Source: an archaeon
GTDB taxonomy: Archaea; Thermoproteota; Nitrososphaeria; Conexivisphaerales; DTJL01
Direction of reading: 5' to 3'
NCBI GenBank assembly: GCA_021811935.1
Contig: JAKAPW010000008.1
Span: forward strand, 1 to 34,275
Length of the DNA: 34,275 nucleotides
How positions within the stretch are numbered: position 1 is the stretch's first letter; the number at the start of each line of letters is the position of its first letter. A program made the position numbers and the translations under genes. The notes under the pieces are model-generated. The model saw nothing but the letters and a program-made list of their open reading frames with translations. It searched no databases and was not told the DNA's origin. Positions 21,212 through 29,133 of the stretch are shown here, piece by piece.

Positions 21212-22540
21212 ATGCCAGGCAAGTACTCCGTGCTCTCCGTCACCACGCTCGGCTCCCTGATGGCCGCGATAGACTCCACGGTGGTCTTCCTGGCCATACC
21301 CGCCATGGGGAGGTTCTTCGGCGCGGGCGTATCCTTTCTCTCCCTGGTGGTGGTCGCGTACCTCGTCACGTCCACCTCCACCATGATACCGGGCGGGAAC
21401 CTCGCCACGAAGTATGGCAAGAAGTCCTTCTACATGCTCGGCTTCGCCCTGTTCACGCTCTCCTCCGCGCTGATAGCCGCGTCGCCGGACATACTCTTCG
21501 TCATAGCCTTCAGGGCGCTGGAGGGGGTGGGCGCCGGGCTTCTCTCCACCTCGACGATCCCCATACTGCTCGACGTCTTTCCGCCGGGCGAGCGGGGGAG
21601 GGCAGTGGGGATAAACTCGGTATCGTGGGCCGTCGGCGCGCTGGCCGGCCCGGTCCTCGGCGGGCTGCTCGTGTCGTTCGACTGGAGGTACATCTTCCTG
21701 ATCAACGTCCCCATAGGGCTCTTCGCGCTGGCCGCCGGCTACTCCAGGATACCCAGGGACGAAGGGAAGCCGGGCGTCGACGTGGACCTGTACAGCATGG
21801 CGGGCCTCCTCATCTTCCTTGTCCCCCTGATCATGGGCATATCCTTCCTTTACCTGCCCTGGCTGTTCTTCGCGCTGGCCGCGCTCCCCGTCTTCCTGGT
21901 CGTGGAGCACAGGCGGCCGCTCATACCCCGCGCCCTGATCAGGAACGCGCGGTACGACTACATAATGTGCGCGTCGACGCTGCAGGCGATGGCCTTCTTC
22001 GGCACCACGTATTCGCTGAGCGTCTACCTGCAGGACGACCTGGGGGTCAAGCCGCTGCTGGCCGGGCTGCTGCTCGCCTCCTACCCCGTCGCGTCGCTGC
22101 TGGCGAACCCCCTGGGGGGCTATCTGCTGGACAGGACCCGCCGCGGAGCGGCCATCATGGCCGGCGGGCTGCTCCTCCAGGGCGGGTCGCTGGCCGCCCT
22201 GGCCTTCCAGCTGACCCGGTTCGACTATATGTCGGCGCTGCTCTTCCTGGCCGGCTTCGGCGGCTCCCTCTACTGGGCGTCGTCGTCTACGCTCGCCATA
22301 GACGCCAGCGGCGGGGAGCACAGGTCCCTGGCCAGCGGCGCCCTGTTCACGGTGAGGAACATCGCCCTGATCATATCCATCTCCGCCTTCCCGGTCTTCA
22401 TGGCCGCGACATCGCCCGGCGTCCTCCTGCTCCACGCGAACATCCACATCCAGGACGCGGTCATGTACTACCTGCTGACCGCCGGGACGCTGTCCTGCCT
22501 GTCCGCGGCGTTCATGCTGCCCTACCGGATGGCACCGTAG
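21212..22540 (+). CDS. MFS transporter, EmrB/QacA (DHA2) type
   Basis: A 442-residue membrane protein with about 13-14 hydrophobic helices. LMAAIDSTVVFLAIPAMGR in helix 1 carries the D1 motif (LDxTVVNVALP) of the DHA2 family. ATKYGKKSFYMLGFALF is the motif A loop, and FRALEGVGAGLLSTSTIPIL and GPVLGGLL follow as motifs B and C of antiporters. It is probably a proton-driven drug or metabolite exporter. The ATG at 21212 is chosen over the track start because a TATA lies 30 bases upstream and helix 1 begins shortly after. Confidence 0.85.
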   Translation: MPGKYSVLSVTTLGSLMAAIDSTVVFLAIPAMGRFFGAGVSFLSLVVVAYLVTSTSTMIPGGNLATKYGKKSFYMLGFALFTLSSALIAASPDILFVIAFRALEGVGAGLLSTSTIPILLDVFPPGERGRAVGINSVSWAVGALAGPVLGGLLVSFDWRYIFLINVPIGLFALAAGYSRIPRDEGKPGVDVDLYSMAGLLIFLVPLIMGISFLYLPWLFFALAALPVFLVVEHRRPLIPRALIRNARYDYIMCASTLQAMAFFGTTYSLSVYLQDDLGVKPLLAGLLLASYPVASLLANPLGGYLLDRTRRGAAIMAGGLLLQGGSLAALAFQLTRFDYMSALLFLAGFGGSLYWASSSTLAIDASGGEHRSLASGALFTVRNIALIISISAFPVFMAATSPGVLLLHANIHIQDAVMYYLLTAGTLSCLSAAFMLPYRMAP

Positions 22541-24588
22541 AGGCCCGGTTCCCCGACGGGGCGGGACGCGCCGTGCAGCCCTTCGAAGACGGTCTCCGCC
22601 GCCTTCCGCAGCATCCTGACGTACAGCCCCCTGTCGTAGCCGGCGGACCGGTGGTCCGCCCTGACCCTGCAGAGCGGGTTCCTGTGACCGTGGTCGGTGT
22701 AGACGAACCTTATGTCGTCGCCGACCACCACCTCCTTCCCCGAGCTCAGCAGCTGCAGCGCCGCGGAACCGTGCGCCACCCTGACCTTGTAGTCCTCCGG
22801 GGCCTTCCGCAGGCTCCTGCTGACCACGAGCCCCTCCGGCTCGGCCCTGCCCTCCTCTATCAGCCTGACGTATTCCGCCACAAGCCTCTCCGCCGCCGCG
22901 GGCCCCGGCTGGCCTTCGCCGCCCATCAGCGTCAGTATCAGCCTGGCCTGGAACTCCTTGATCAGCGGCGGGGTGTCGTCCCTCCTGAGCTCTATCCCCC
23001 GCGCCTCCACCTCCCCGTCGTAGGTCACGCCGAAGTACCTGTTCATCGCGGACGACGACTCGTCCCCGGCGAGGTTCGTGAACGCCAGGGACCTGAAGTG
23101 CCTGTCGAGCGACACGGGGAGCCCCGTCCTCCGGCCTATCTCCGACGCCAGGGCCTCGTAGTCCTGCCTGGCCGCGCCTTCCTTCTTCACGAAGAGGGAG
23201 TCCACCGCGCCGTAGACCAGCGTGTAACCATGGCACTCTGCCACCGTCTTGGCCTTCAGCATGGCCTCCCTCGACATCCTGTTTATCTCCTCGAAGGTGG
23301 CCACGTTGCCGAACCTGTTCCAGCAGCAGCCCGCTATCCCGTAGCTGCATACGAGGATCAGCTTCAGCGCGTCCAGCCTCTGCTCGCAGTACGCCCTCTC
23401 CCTGCTCCCCTTCGGCAGCCCGTCCCTGAGCTTCTTCAGCCTCATCCTCTTCTTCAGCCACGGCCCTATGACCGTGGGGATGAGGCCGGCGGGGGCGCCC
23501 GGGTCCTCCCTGGGCCTCTCATAGCTCAGGTTCCCGTTCAGCATTATGTTCGGATACTGGGAGTCGAAGTCCAGCGCCGCCACGTTGCTGTGCAGCACGC
23601 CCGTGATGGGCGTGAACGTTATCCCGCCCCTGTCCCTCTCCACCAGCTCGCGGAGCCCCCTGACCGGCTCGAAATACTCCTCCTCGGGTATGGCGTACCC
23701 GCCCTTCATCAGCTCGTAGCAGTTCCTCGAGTCTATCGTCTTGTTGCTGAGCCACTTCGCCGCCAGCCCCAGGGGGACGAAGCCGAACCTGCTCCTTTCG
23801 ACAAGCCCGGCCACCCCCCATTCCTCCGCGTCGTGCCCCATCACCCTGGCGTCTATGAATATCCGCCCGCCCCACGACCCCTGCCGCTTCACCTGCTCCC
23901 CGTCGCCCTCCCTGGGCAGCCGCTCCTGCCGTATGAGCGGGAACGTGGCGTCGCACCTGGGCAGCGCTATTATGTCGGGGTCGGCGTCCAGCACGCGGTC
24001 CGCGAGCTCCCTGCGCACCTCCTCCGGCCTTCCGGTCATCCGCCCCGCGCCGCACCTCGCCCCGGTCAGCACCCTCCTGCCCCCCTCCATCCTGTACTCC
24101 ACCTCCACGCGCATCATGCCGAACGGCGGCGGCTCCGCGGCGTCCTCCTCGTCCACCTTCCTCATCCACAGCAGCCTCCGCCCGTCGTCGGCGAAGGACA
24201 CCCTGCTCCCCGGCTCTATCCCGAGCCTGGCGAACAGGTACATCTGGACGTGCGTCAGGCTGGCGCCGTACAGCGAGGATACCAGGTGGCTCCGTTTCAG
24301 GTCTCCGACCAGCCCGTCGAACCCCTCCCCCCTGGCCTCGACCCTGACCAGCCTCTCCGCCGGCCCCCCTTCCAGCGAAGTCACCCTGCTTTCCGCCGCG
24401 GACGACACGACGGACGGGTGCTCCTGGAGCTCCTGGAGCAGCCCCCACTCCTCCGCCCAGCCCTTCGGCCTGACGTAGAAGGACGGCGCGTGCCTGTCCA
24501 GGAGCCTGACCACCCTCCCGTCGTCTCTCTTCACCCAGAGCACCGCGTCGCTCCCCTGCACGTAGACGTCCAGCAGCCAGCCTTCCAT
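22522..24588 (-). CDS. Diverged family-B DNA polymerase (archaeal PolB2-like)
   Basis: A 688-residue protein. Motif A is intact (LDFDSQYPNIM, Asp340). Motif B reads KLILVCSYG at 409-417, lacking the Asn-Ser of the usual KxxxNSxYG. Motif C reads VYGAVDSLFV at 458-467, so the first Asp of DTD is Ala461 while Asp463 is kept. The thumb motif RYFGVTYDGEVEARGIELRR and PPLIKEFQ is well preserved. The exonuclease region is degenerate: VEVEY replaces FDIET near 161, and PRCDATF near 210 replaces the NxxFD motif. This is the pattern of archaeal PolB2. Since Asp340 and Asp463 survive, low-fidelity synthesis without proofreading is possible. The ATG at 24588 overlaps the preceding stop as TGATG. The 3' end overlaps the MFS gene by 19 bases. 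Confidence 0.85.
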   Translation of the reverse strand: MEGWLLDVYVQGSDAVLWVKRDDGRVVRLLDRHAPSFYVRPKGWAEEWGLLQELQEHPSVVSSAAESRVTSLEGGPAERLVRVEARGEGFDGLVGDLKRSHLVSSLYGASLTHVQMYLFARLGIEPGSRVSFADDGRRLLWMRKVDEEDAAEPPPFGMMRVEVEYRMEGGRRVLTGARCGAGRMTGRPEEVRRELADRVLDADPDIIALPRCDATFPLIRQERLPREGDGEQVKRQGSWGGRIFIDARVMGHDAEEWGVAGLVERSRFGFVPLGLAAKWLSNKTIDSRNCYELMKGGYAIPEEEYFEPVRGLRELVERDRGGITFTPITGVLHSNVAALDFDSQYPNIMLNGNLSYERPREDPGAPAGLIPTVIGPWLKKRMRLKKLRDGLPKGSRERAYCEQRLDALKLILVCSYGIAGCCWNRFGNVATFEEINRMSREAMLKAKTVAECHGYTLVYGAVDSLFVKKEGAARQDYEALASEIGRRTGLPVSLDRHFRSLAFTNLAGDESSSAMNRYFGVTYDGEVEARGIELRRDDTPPLIKEFQARLILTLMGGEGQPGPAAAERLVAEYVRLIEEGRAEPEGLVVSRSLRKAPEDYKVRVAHGSAALQLLSSGKEVVVGDDIRFVYTDHGHRNPLCRVRADHRSAGYDRGLYVRMLRKAAETVFEGLHGASRPVGEPGLYGAIR

Positions 24589-25544
24589 CAGTCGGTCCCC
24601 CCGGCGGCCCTCTCCAGCTTCTCCACCCTCTCCTTGAGCCTCTCTATCTCCAGCCTGTTCTCCACGTTCGCGGTGAGGTTCATCGCGTCCAGCGCCACGG
24701 GCAGCTGGGAGTTCGCCATCGCGGCGTGCTCCTCGTCCCACACCTTCCTCACCAGCGTTTCGAACGCGTCCCTGCGTTCCCTCCCCCTCAGCAGCGGCAG
24801 GTAGTTCTTCCTCAGCCCCTCCAGGACGGCCTGGTAGACCTGCCTGAACGACGGCGTGATCCTGCCCATCAGCGGGTCACCTGCAGCCGACACGGTCGCG
24901 TAGAGCGGCGTGGCCTTCTCCGGGTGCTTGACCAGGACGGCCTGCACCGCGCCGGGCTGCACGTCCCGAAAAAACACAGCCGTGTTGGCCAGGGCGTCCA
25001 TCCCCCTGGGCGTCTCCGCTGTCACCAGCATCGCGATGGATCGTTCGGCCGCCGTGCGCCAGAGCCTTGATACGGTCATCTCCACGGCCTTCATGGCGGC
25101 GCGCCTGTCCCCCGCGTCCTGGACGAACCTGGTCGCGCCGTGCACCACTATGAGCCTGGTGTCGTCCCTCCCTTCTATGCACAGGGCCAGCTCCTCGGCC
25201 GCCTTGGGCTGCCTGTACTGGTTGTACGCCGCCGCGAAATACACCCTTTCGAACACGACCATCGGGTCCATCCCCTCTTCCTTCGCGCACCCGGCTATCC
25301 TGTTGGTGTGCAGCAGCGTCTTCGCCGTGTGGTAGTTCGTGTTGTTCATGTACGCCACGGAGCCGGCCCTGCACCCCCTCACTATGACCCTGTGGACGAG
25401 CTCGTCGAGCATGCCCGACCTGCCGTAGAACAGGCAGAGTCCCCGTATCCCGCCGGTGAGCGCGTCCAGCCCGTCGAACCCGGTGTCCACCGCGGCGCCG
25501 CAGTCGACCATCTCCGACGCCTGGACGAGCGATACCTCTTTCAT
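24588..25544 (-). CDS. RecA/RadA-like protein with inactivated P-loop
   Basis: A 318-residue RecA-fold protein. TGFDGLDALTGGIRGLCLFY at residues 21-40 aligns with the start of RadA cores (TGxxxLDxLLGGGI...). The Walker A then reads GRSGMLDE at 41-48 where GxxGxGKS/T is required: Lys is replaced by Asp and Ser/Thr by Glu. At the Walker B position LIVVHG has His instead of Asp. ATP hydrolysis is therefore very unlikely. The last 30 residues (NRLEIERLKERVEKLER) form a coiled coil that could bind partners. Its ATG overlaps the radA stop (ATGA) and its stop overlaps the polymerase start (TGATG). Its role may be as an adaptor between RadA and the polymerase, as ImuA is for ImuB in bacteria; this is inference. 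Confidence 0.75.
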   Translation of the reverse strand: MKEVSLVQASEMVDCGAAVDTGFDGLDALTGGIRGLCLFYGRSGMLDELVHRVIVRGCRAGSVAYMNNTNYHTAKTLLHTNRIAGCAKEEGMDPMVVFERVYFAAAYNQYRQPKAAEELALCIEGRDDTRLIVVHGATRFVQDAGDRRAAMKAVEMTVSRLWRTAAERSIAMLVTAETPRGMDALANTAVFFRDVQPGAVQAVLVKHPEKATPLYATVSAAGDPLMGRITPSFRQVYQAVLEGLRKNYLPLLRGRERRDAFETLVRKVWDEEHAAMANSQLPVALDAMNLTANVENRLEIERLKERVEKLERAAGGTD

Positions 25545-26527
25545 CTCCCCCTCTCCTTCTTCGTGTCCGAAACGCCCGCGTCCGTCACCGTGAACCTGGC
25601 CTCCGAATACGGGTGGTGGGGGCTGTCCACCATGGCGGCCACCCGCTCGTCGCCGGACCTCCTCAGGTACACCCTGTACGTGGAGCTGTGGCCGAGCACG
25701 TGGCCCCCCGTCGGCCTCGTGGGGTCCCCGAAGAGCGTGTTTGGCGACGACTGCACCTGGTTGGTTATGATCACGGCTATGCCGTAGACCTCGGCCAGGT
25801 TGTGCAGCCTGTGCATCAGTATGTTGAGCCTCTGCTGCCTTTCGGCGAGCGTCTCTCTGCCTATGAACTCCGACCTGAACAGGTTTATCACGCTGTCCAC
25901 CACGACCAGCCTGGCGTCGTTCTTCCTGACGTGCCCTCCCAGCGACCTGACCACCGCCTCCAGGTGCGGGACGTTGAAGGCCCTGCAGTACAGTATGCTG
26001 TCCAGCGCCTCGTCCTTGTCTATCCCCCTGGACCGGACTATCTCGCCCAGCCTGTTGACCCGGAACGTCCCCTCCGTGTCGACGTATATGGCGCGGCCGC
26101 CCAGCCCCCCCTCCTTCGGCGGCAGGTGGCAGAGCGCCGAGGCGGTATGGCATATCTGGGACTTGCCCGAGCCGAAGGCCCCGAAGAACTCCGTTATCGA
26201 GCCCGTCTCCACCCCGCCTCCGAGCAGCCCGTCCAGGGACGCGGAGCCCGTGCTGCAGAATCCGACCCTCTCCTTGCTCTTCGCCACTTCGCTCGCGGTG
26301 GCGAACTCGCCGACCAGCCGGCCCCCCTTCACCAGGCGCGACCTGGCGTTGGCTATCAGCAGCGCCGCGTTGCGGGCGTCCCCGCCCACCACCTCCAGTA
26401 TCTCGTCGGGCATGGACGAGGCCAGCTCGAAGGCGGAGCCTATCCCGGAGCCGAGCAGCTTGTGCTCCGTCCTTTCTTCCATGCCGTCCACTTCGCTCAG
26501 GGGCATTTCTTCCGCCACCACGGCCAT
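25541..26527 (-). CDS. radA: RadA recombinase
   Basis: A 328-residue recombinase. Residues 10-65 are the helix-hairpin-helix N-terminal domain (ending ALLIANARSRLVKGGR). The RecA core follows with STGSASLDGLLGGGVETGS, Walker A FFGAFGSGKSQICHT at 115-129, IYVDTEGTFRVNRL, Walker B LVVVDSVINLFRSEF, loop L1/L2 regions around RETLAERQQRLN and IITNQVQSSP, and GGHVLGHSSTYRVYLR. It forms filaments on single-stranded DNA and drives strand exchange. The ATG at 26527 is supported by a TATA (GTTATATC) 27 bases upstream. Being first in an operon with a pseudo-RecA and PolB is unusual. Whether another radA exists elsewhere is not visible. Confidence 0.95.
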   Translation of the reverse strand: MAVVAEEMPLSEVDGMEERTEHKLLGSGIGSAFELASSMPDEILEVVGGDARNAALLIANARSRLVKGGRLVGEFATASEVAKSKERVGFCSTGSASLDGLLGGGVETGSITEFFGAFGSGKSQICHTASALCHLPPKEGGLGGRAIYVDTEGTFRVNRLGEIVRSRGIDKDEALDSILYCRAFNVPHLEAVVRSLGGHVRKNDARLVVVDSVINLFRSEFIGRETLAERQQRLNILMHRLHNLAEVYGIAVIITNQVQSSPNTLFGDPTRPTGGHVLGHSSTYRVYLRRSGDERVAAMVDSPHHPYSEARFTVTDAGVSDTKKERGR

Positions 26528-26550
26528 GAGGGCCCCGCGCCCGCGGGCGA

Positions 26551-26558
26551 GATATAAC
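26551..26558 (-). promoter_or_regulatory. TATA box of the radA operon
   Basis: GTTATATC on the minus strand is centred 27 bases before the ATG at 26527. Upstream lies a G-rich tract (26575-26594) and no clear palindrome. Confidence 0.55.
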
Positions 26559-26634
26559 GAACCACGCATGGTGGACGGGGGGGAGGGAGGGGGGCCACGC
26601 AACGGAAAAGAAGGGCCGGCCCGGAGCCGTCGGC

Positions 26635-27192
26635 GTGGCCCCCGACAGGTACTTCCCCCCTCTCCTGATCGACAACCCGGTCAGGAGGCTCCTCTCGCCC
26701 CCCGGCAGGCTCGTCTCGAAATACGTCGAGGAGGGCGAGGCCGTGGCGGACATAGGCTGCGGGCCGGGCTACTACACGCTGGCGATGGCCGAGGCGGTGG
26801 GGGAGGGCGGGAAGGTCTACGCGGCCGACCCGGACCCCAGGGCGATAGAGGCGCTAGAGCGGAAGCTGGGCGACCGCCGGGGCGTGGTGGAGGCGAGGGC
26901 CGCCTCCGCAGCCGACCTGGGCTTCATACCCGACCGCTCGGTCGACTTCGTCCTGGCGAACGGGATGATCTGCTGCATGACGGAGCACTCGGCGGCGCTG
27001 CGCGAAATCAGGCGCATCATGAAGCCGTCCGGCTCCGCCTACATCAGCGTGTCAAAGATGTTCAGGAGGCGGGACCCCAGGGGGGTCGGCAGGGAAGAGT
27101 GGGAGCAGACGCTCGCCGGGTTCAGCGTGCTGGAAAGGGGGGACGGCCTTGCGACGAGATGGGCCCACGTGGCCCTGATCACCTTGACATGA
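26635..27192 (+). CDS. SAM-dependent methyltransferase (class I)
   Basis: A 185-residue protein. AVADIGCGPGYYTLAMAEAV at 37-56 is motif I binding SAM, VYAADPDPRAIEAL is motif II with the acidic residue, and VDFVLANGMICCM is motif IV. The fold is a compact Rossmann methyltransferase similar to the UbiE/arsenite group, but the FxPxxL start and short length do not identify the substrate. GTG at 26635 is the start. It is divergent from radA and converges with the folE2/mptA gene, overlapping its 3' end by 14 bases. Confidence 0.8.
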   Translation: MAPDRYFPPLLIDNPVRRLLSPPGRLVSKYVEEGEAVADIGCGPGYYTLAMAEAVGEGGKVYAADPDPRAIEALERKLGDRRGVVEARAASAADLGFIPDRSVDFVLANGMICCMTEHSAALREIRRIMKPSGSAYISVSKMFRRRDPRGVGREEWEQTLAGFSVLERGDGLATRWAHVALITLT

Positions 27193-27907
27193 GACGCTTG
27201 GCGGTGGTCAGCCTCTTCCTCCTCGTGACGCAGGCCACCGCATCGTGCATGTGTATCGATTCCTCGCTCCTGGCCTCCACGAAATAGGCTCCGGGGAAGG
27301 CGCCCGCGGCCTCCCGGGCGACGTCCTCCACGAACCTCGGGTTCTCCTGGGCCTCGATTATCTTCATCGCCTCGTCCGACCTCTTCATCATCTCGGTCGT
27401 GGCCGCGCTGAAGCACCCCAGCATCCTGACCGCCATCTCCTCTATGTCGACGTAGTCCCTGCTCATCAGCTCGACGGTCAGCCACGCCCTCTGCATGTGC
27501 CCCACGCCCGTTATCTCCTTGCTGCAGGGGCAGGCGGTTATCCCGGGGACGCTCAGGGAGTACGCGTACCTGTTCCTGTGCAGCTCCACCCGCACCCGGA
27601 CGAAGATGTCCCGGAACGGGTATTCCAGGGAGCAGCCGACGCTCGCGTCCGCCTGCGAGCTCTCGACGTCGGAGACGATCCTCCTCAGCGAATCCTCAAG
27701 GTGCCCGTCTTCGGAGTTCCGGGCGGCCGCCTCGACCAGCCTGCTCATGTGCACCCCCCTGGTCTTGCTCGTCTTCGTCATTATGCGGAGCCTGACGGGC
27801 AGGGCGTGCTTCCCCACCTTGAACATCATCTTCAGGGAGTCTATCCCGCCGTGCACGTCCGTCGCGCTATATTCGCTCTGGACGTCCGCCTCAAGGTTGA
27901 GCTTCAA
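27179..27907 (-). CDS. GTP cyclohydrolase, FolE2/MptA type
   Basis: A 242-residue protein. TDVHGGIDSLKMMF, SRLVEAAARNSEDGH, EYPFRDIFVRVRVELHRNRY and VPGITACPCSKEI follow the order of GCYH-IB/MptA enzymes; the Cys of ACPCS is the metal ligand. SIHMHDAVA near the end carries the active-site His. It opens the GTP imidazole ring and forms dihydroneopterin phosphate(s). The TTG at 27907 overlaps the queC stop as TTGA. Placement with queD and queC argues for a role in 7-deazaguanine (archaeosine) synthesis, though pterin cofactors may also draw on it. Confidence 0.88.
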   Translation of the reverse strand: MKLNLEADVQSEYSATDVHGGIDSLKMMFKVGKHALPVRLRIMTKTSKTRGVHMSRLVEAAARNSEDGHLEDSLRRIVSDVESSQADASVGCSLEYPFRDIFVRVRVELHRNRYAYSLSVPGITACPCSKEITGVGHMQRAWLTVELMSRDYVDIEEMAVRMLGCFSAATTEMMKRSDEAMKIIEAQENPRFVEDVAREAAGAFPGAYFVEARSEESIHMHDAVACVTRRKRLTTAKRLMSR

Positions 27908-28548
27908 GCCGGCACCTCCAGCGGGTCGCGCATCCCGAGGGCGGCGAAGGCCCCTGCGCGGGACGTGCAGCCGTAGCATCCGCCGCACCGCGTCTTCCCG
28001 TTGTTGTAGCAGCTCCAGGTGAGCTCGAGCGGAACGCCGAGTCTGATCGCCTCGCCGACCACAGCCGTCTTGGTCATGTCCTTTAAAGGCATCTTCACCT
28101 CCGGGGCAGGCCCTTTCATCCCAAGGGAGAGCGCCCCGTTCATCGCTTCCAGGAAGGCGGCGCCCGCGTCCGGGAAGCGCCCCGCGTCCTGGCCGTTGTG
28201 CCCGGAGACTATCAGGCCGGCCCCGAGCGCCTCCGCGTACGCGGCGGCTATCCCGAAGAAGACCGCGTTCCTCGCCGGGACGTACGCGCTCGAGATGCCG
28301 GAATCGCCGTCCTCCAGTACCTCGTCGGAGGAGCTGGGGGACGAAGGCAGCGACTTGTAGAACGGGAGCTCCACCACGCTCTGGCTCACGCCGGCCGCCC
28401 TGGCTATCCTTTCCGCCGCCGCGAGCTCCGGGGACTGGCGCAGCTCGTAGTCGAAGGTCAGCGCGTGTGCCTCCGCCCCGCCTCTGACGGTGCTGTAGAG
28501 GGCGGTGGCCGAGTCTATCCCGCCCGACAGCAGCACTATGGCCTTCAA
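27904..28548 (-). CDS. queC: 7-cyano-7-deazaguanine (preQ0) synthase QueC
   Basis: A 214-residue PP-loop ATP pyrophosphatase. IVLLSGGIDSATALY binds the ATP phosphates, VPARNAVFFGIAAAYAE is the second conserved block, and CYNNGKTRCGGCYGC near the C-terminus gives four Cys for zinc. It converts 7-carboxy-7-deazaguanine to preQ0, which archaeal TGT puts into tRNA. TTG at 28548 overlaps the queD stop as TTGA, so translation is coupled. QueE is not in the window. Confidence 0.92.
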   Translation of the reverse strand: MKAIVLLSGGIDSATALYSTVRGGAEAHALTFDYELRQSPELAAAERIARAAGVSQSVVELPFYKSLPSSPSSSDEVLEDGDSGISSAYVPARNAVFFGIAAAYAEALGAGLIVSGHNGQDAGRFPDAGAAFLEAMNGALSLGMKGPAPEVKMPLKDMTKTAVVGEAIRLGVPLELTWSCYNNGKTRCGGCYGCTSRAGAFAALGMRDPLEVPA

Positions 28549-29060
28549 GCCCTGGCCATCCTGAAGGCGGAGGCCCCCTTGTTGGTCCCCTCGAAGAAGA
28601 ACAGCTTGAGGGCGGAGACCTGCTTGGGCATGCTCGCCATCACCCTGTCGGCCGCCTCCCCGGCTATGTTCTCGCTTGTGGCCTCCTTGGGGAGGAGCAC
28701 CACCGCGTCCTCCGGGACGTCGAGGTGGAAGCGGCCCTTCGGCCCTTCGAAGTCTACTATGCACCTTCCGTTCAGGACGTGCGCGTACGAGCTCGACACT
28801 ATGAACTTGTGGTCGAACCCCTTTATCACCTCCTTGAGCCTTGCCTTGGCCTCCCCGAAGTCGAGGATCATGCCGTCGCCGCCGACGGCCCCGAACACCT
28901 CGGCCGATATCCTGGAGCTGTGGCCGTGGATGACGGAGCAGCTCTCGGAGTGGGGCAGGCAGTGGCCGTAGTCGAAGTGCAGGGAGTCGTCCTCGACGAA
29001 GAGGGAGCTCCAGCTGGCGGGGACGGGCGCGGGCCCGCCGCGCGAAAGTTCGAAGATCAT
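28545..29060 (-). CDS. queD: 6-carboxy-tetrahydropterin synthase QueD
   Basis: A 171-residue PTPS-family protein. LHFDYGHCLPHSESCSVIHGH carries zinc-binding His residues and the catalytic Cys; MILDFGEAKARLKEVIKGFDHKF and LPKEATSENIA are further conserved blocks, with the Glu of the latter binding the pterin. It makes 6-carboxy-5,6,7,8-tetrahydropterin from dihydroneopterin triphosphate. The ATG at 29060 is preferred because TTTAAA (29097-29102) is centred about 39 bases upstream, giving a short leader. It is the first gene of queD-queC-folE2/mptA. Confidence 0.85.
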   Translation of the reverse strand: MIFELSRGGPAPVPASWSSLFVEDDSLHFDYGHCLPHSESCSVIHGHSSRISAEVFGAVGGDGMILDFGEAKARLKEVIKGFDHKFIVSSSYAHVLNGRCIVDFEGPKGRFHLDVPEDAVVLLPKEATSENIAGEAADRVMASMPKQVSALKLFFFEGTNKGASAFRMARA

Positions 29061-29096
29061 GGCTTTGTCCTTGGCCGTGCGAGCCCCCTTCATCCC

Positions 29097-29102
29097 TTTA
29101 AA
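29097..29102 (-). promoter_or_regulatory. TATA box of the queD-queC-folE2 operon
   Basis: TTTAAA in GGGTTTAAAGGG predicts a start near 29073, about 13 bases before the ATG at 29060. No preQ1-type riboswitch is visible in that short leader. Confidence 0.45.
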
Positions 29103-29133
29103 CCCTAGTGGAATTCCAGGCACCCCGGCACGT

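Noticed and set aside
21179-23461. 760-codon minus-strand ORF
   Set aside because: It is antisense to the MFS exporter and an off-frame of the polymerase; low-complexity Arg/Gly/Glu composition.
21625-24804. 1059-codon plus-strand ORF
   Set aside because: High GC makes long false ORFs. This one is a shadow of the MFS exporter and antisense to PolB, with Pro/Arg-rich sequence.
26572-26600. G-rich tract before radA as a possible G-quadruplex or regulatory site
   Set aside because: The runs are in generally GC-rich DNA and no conserved spacing or repeat unit is visible.
29061-29133. preQ0/preQ1 riboswitch before queD
   Set aside because: The predicted leader is only about 13 bases long, too short for a riboswitch.
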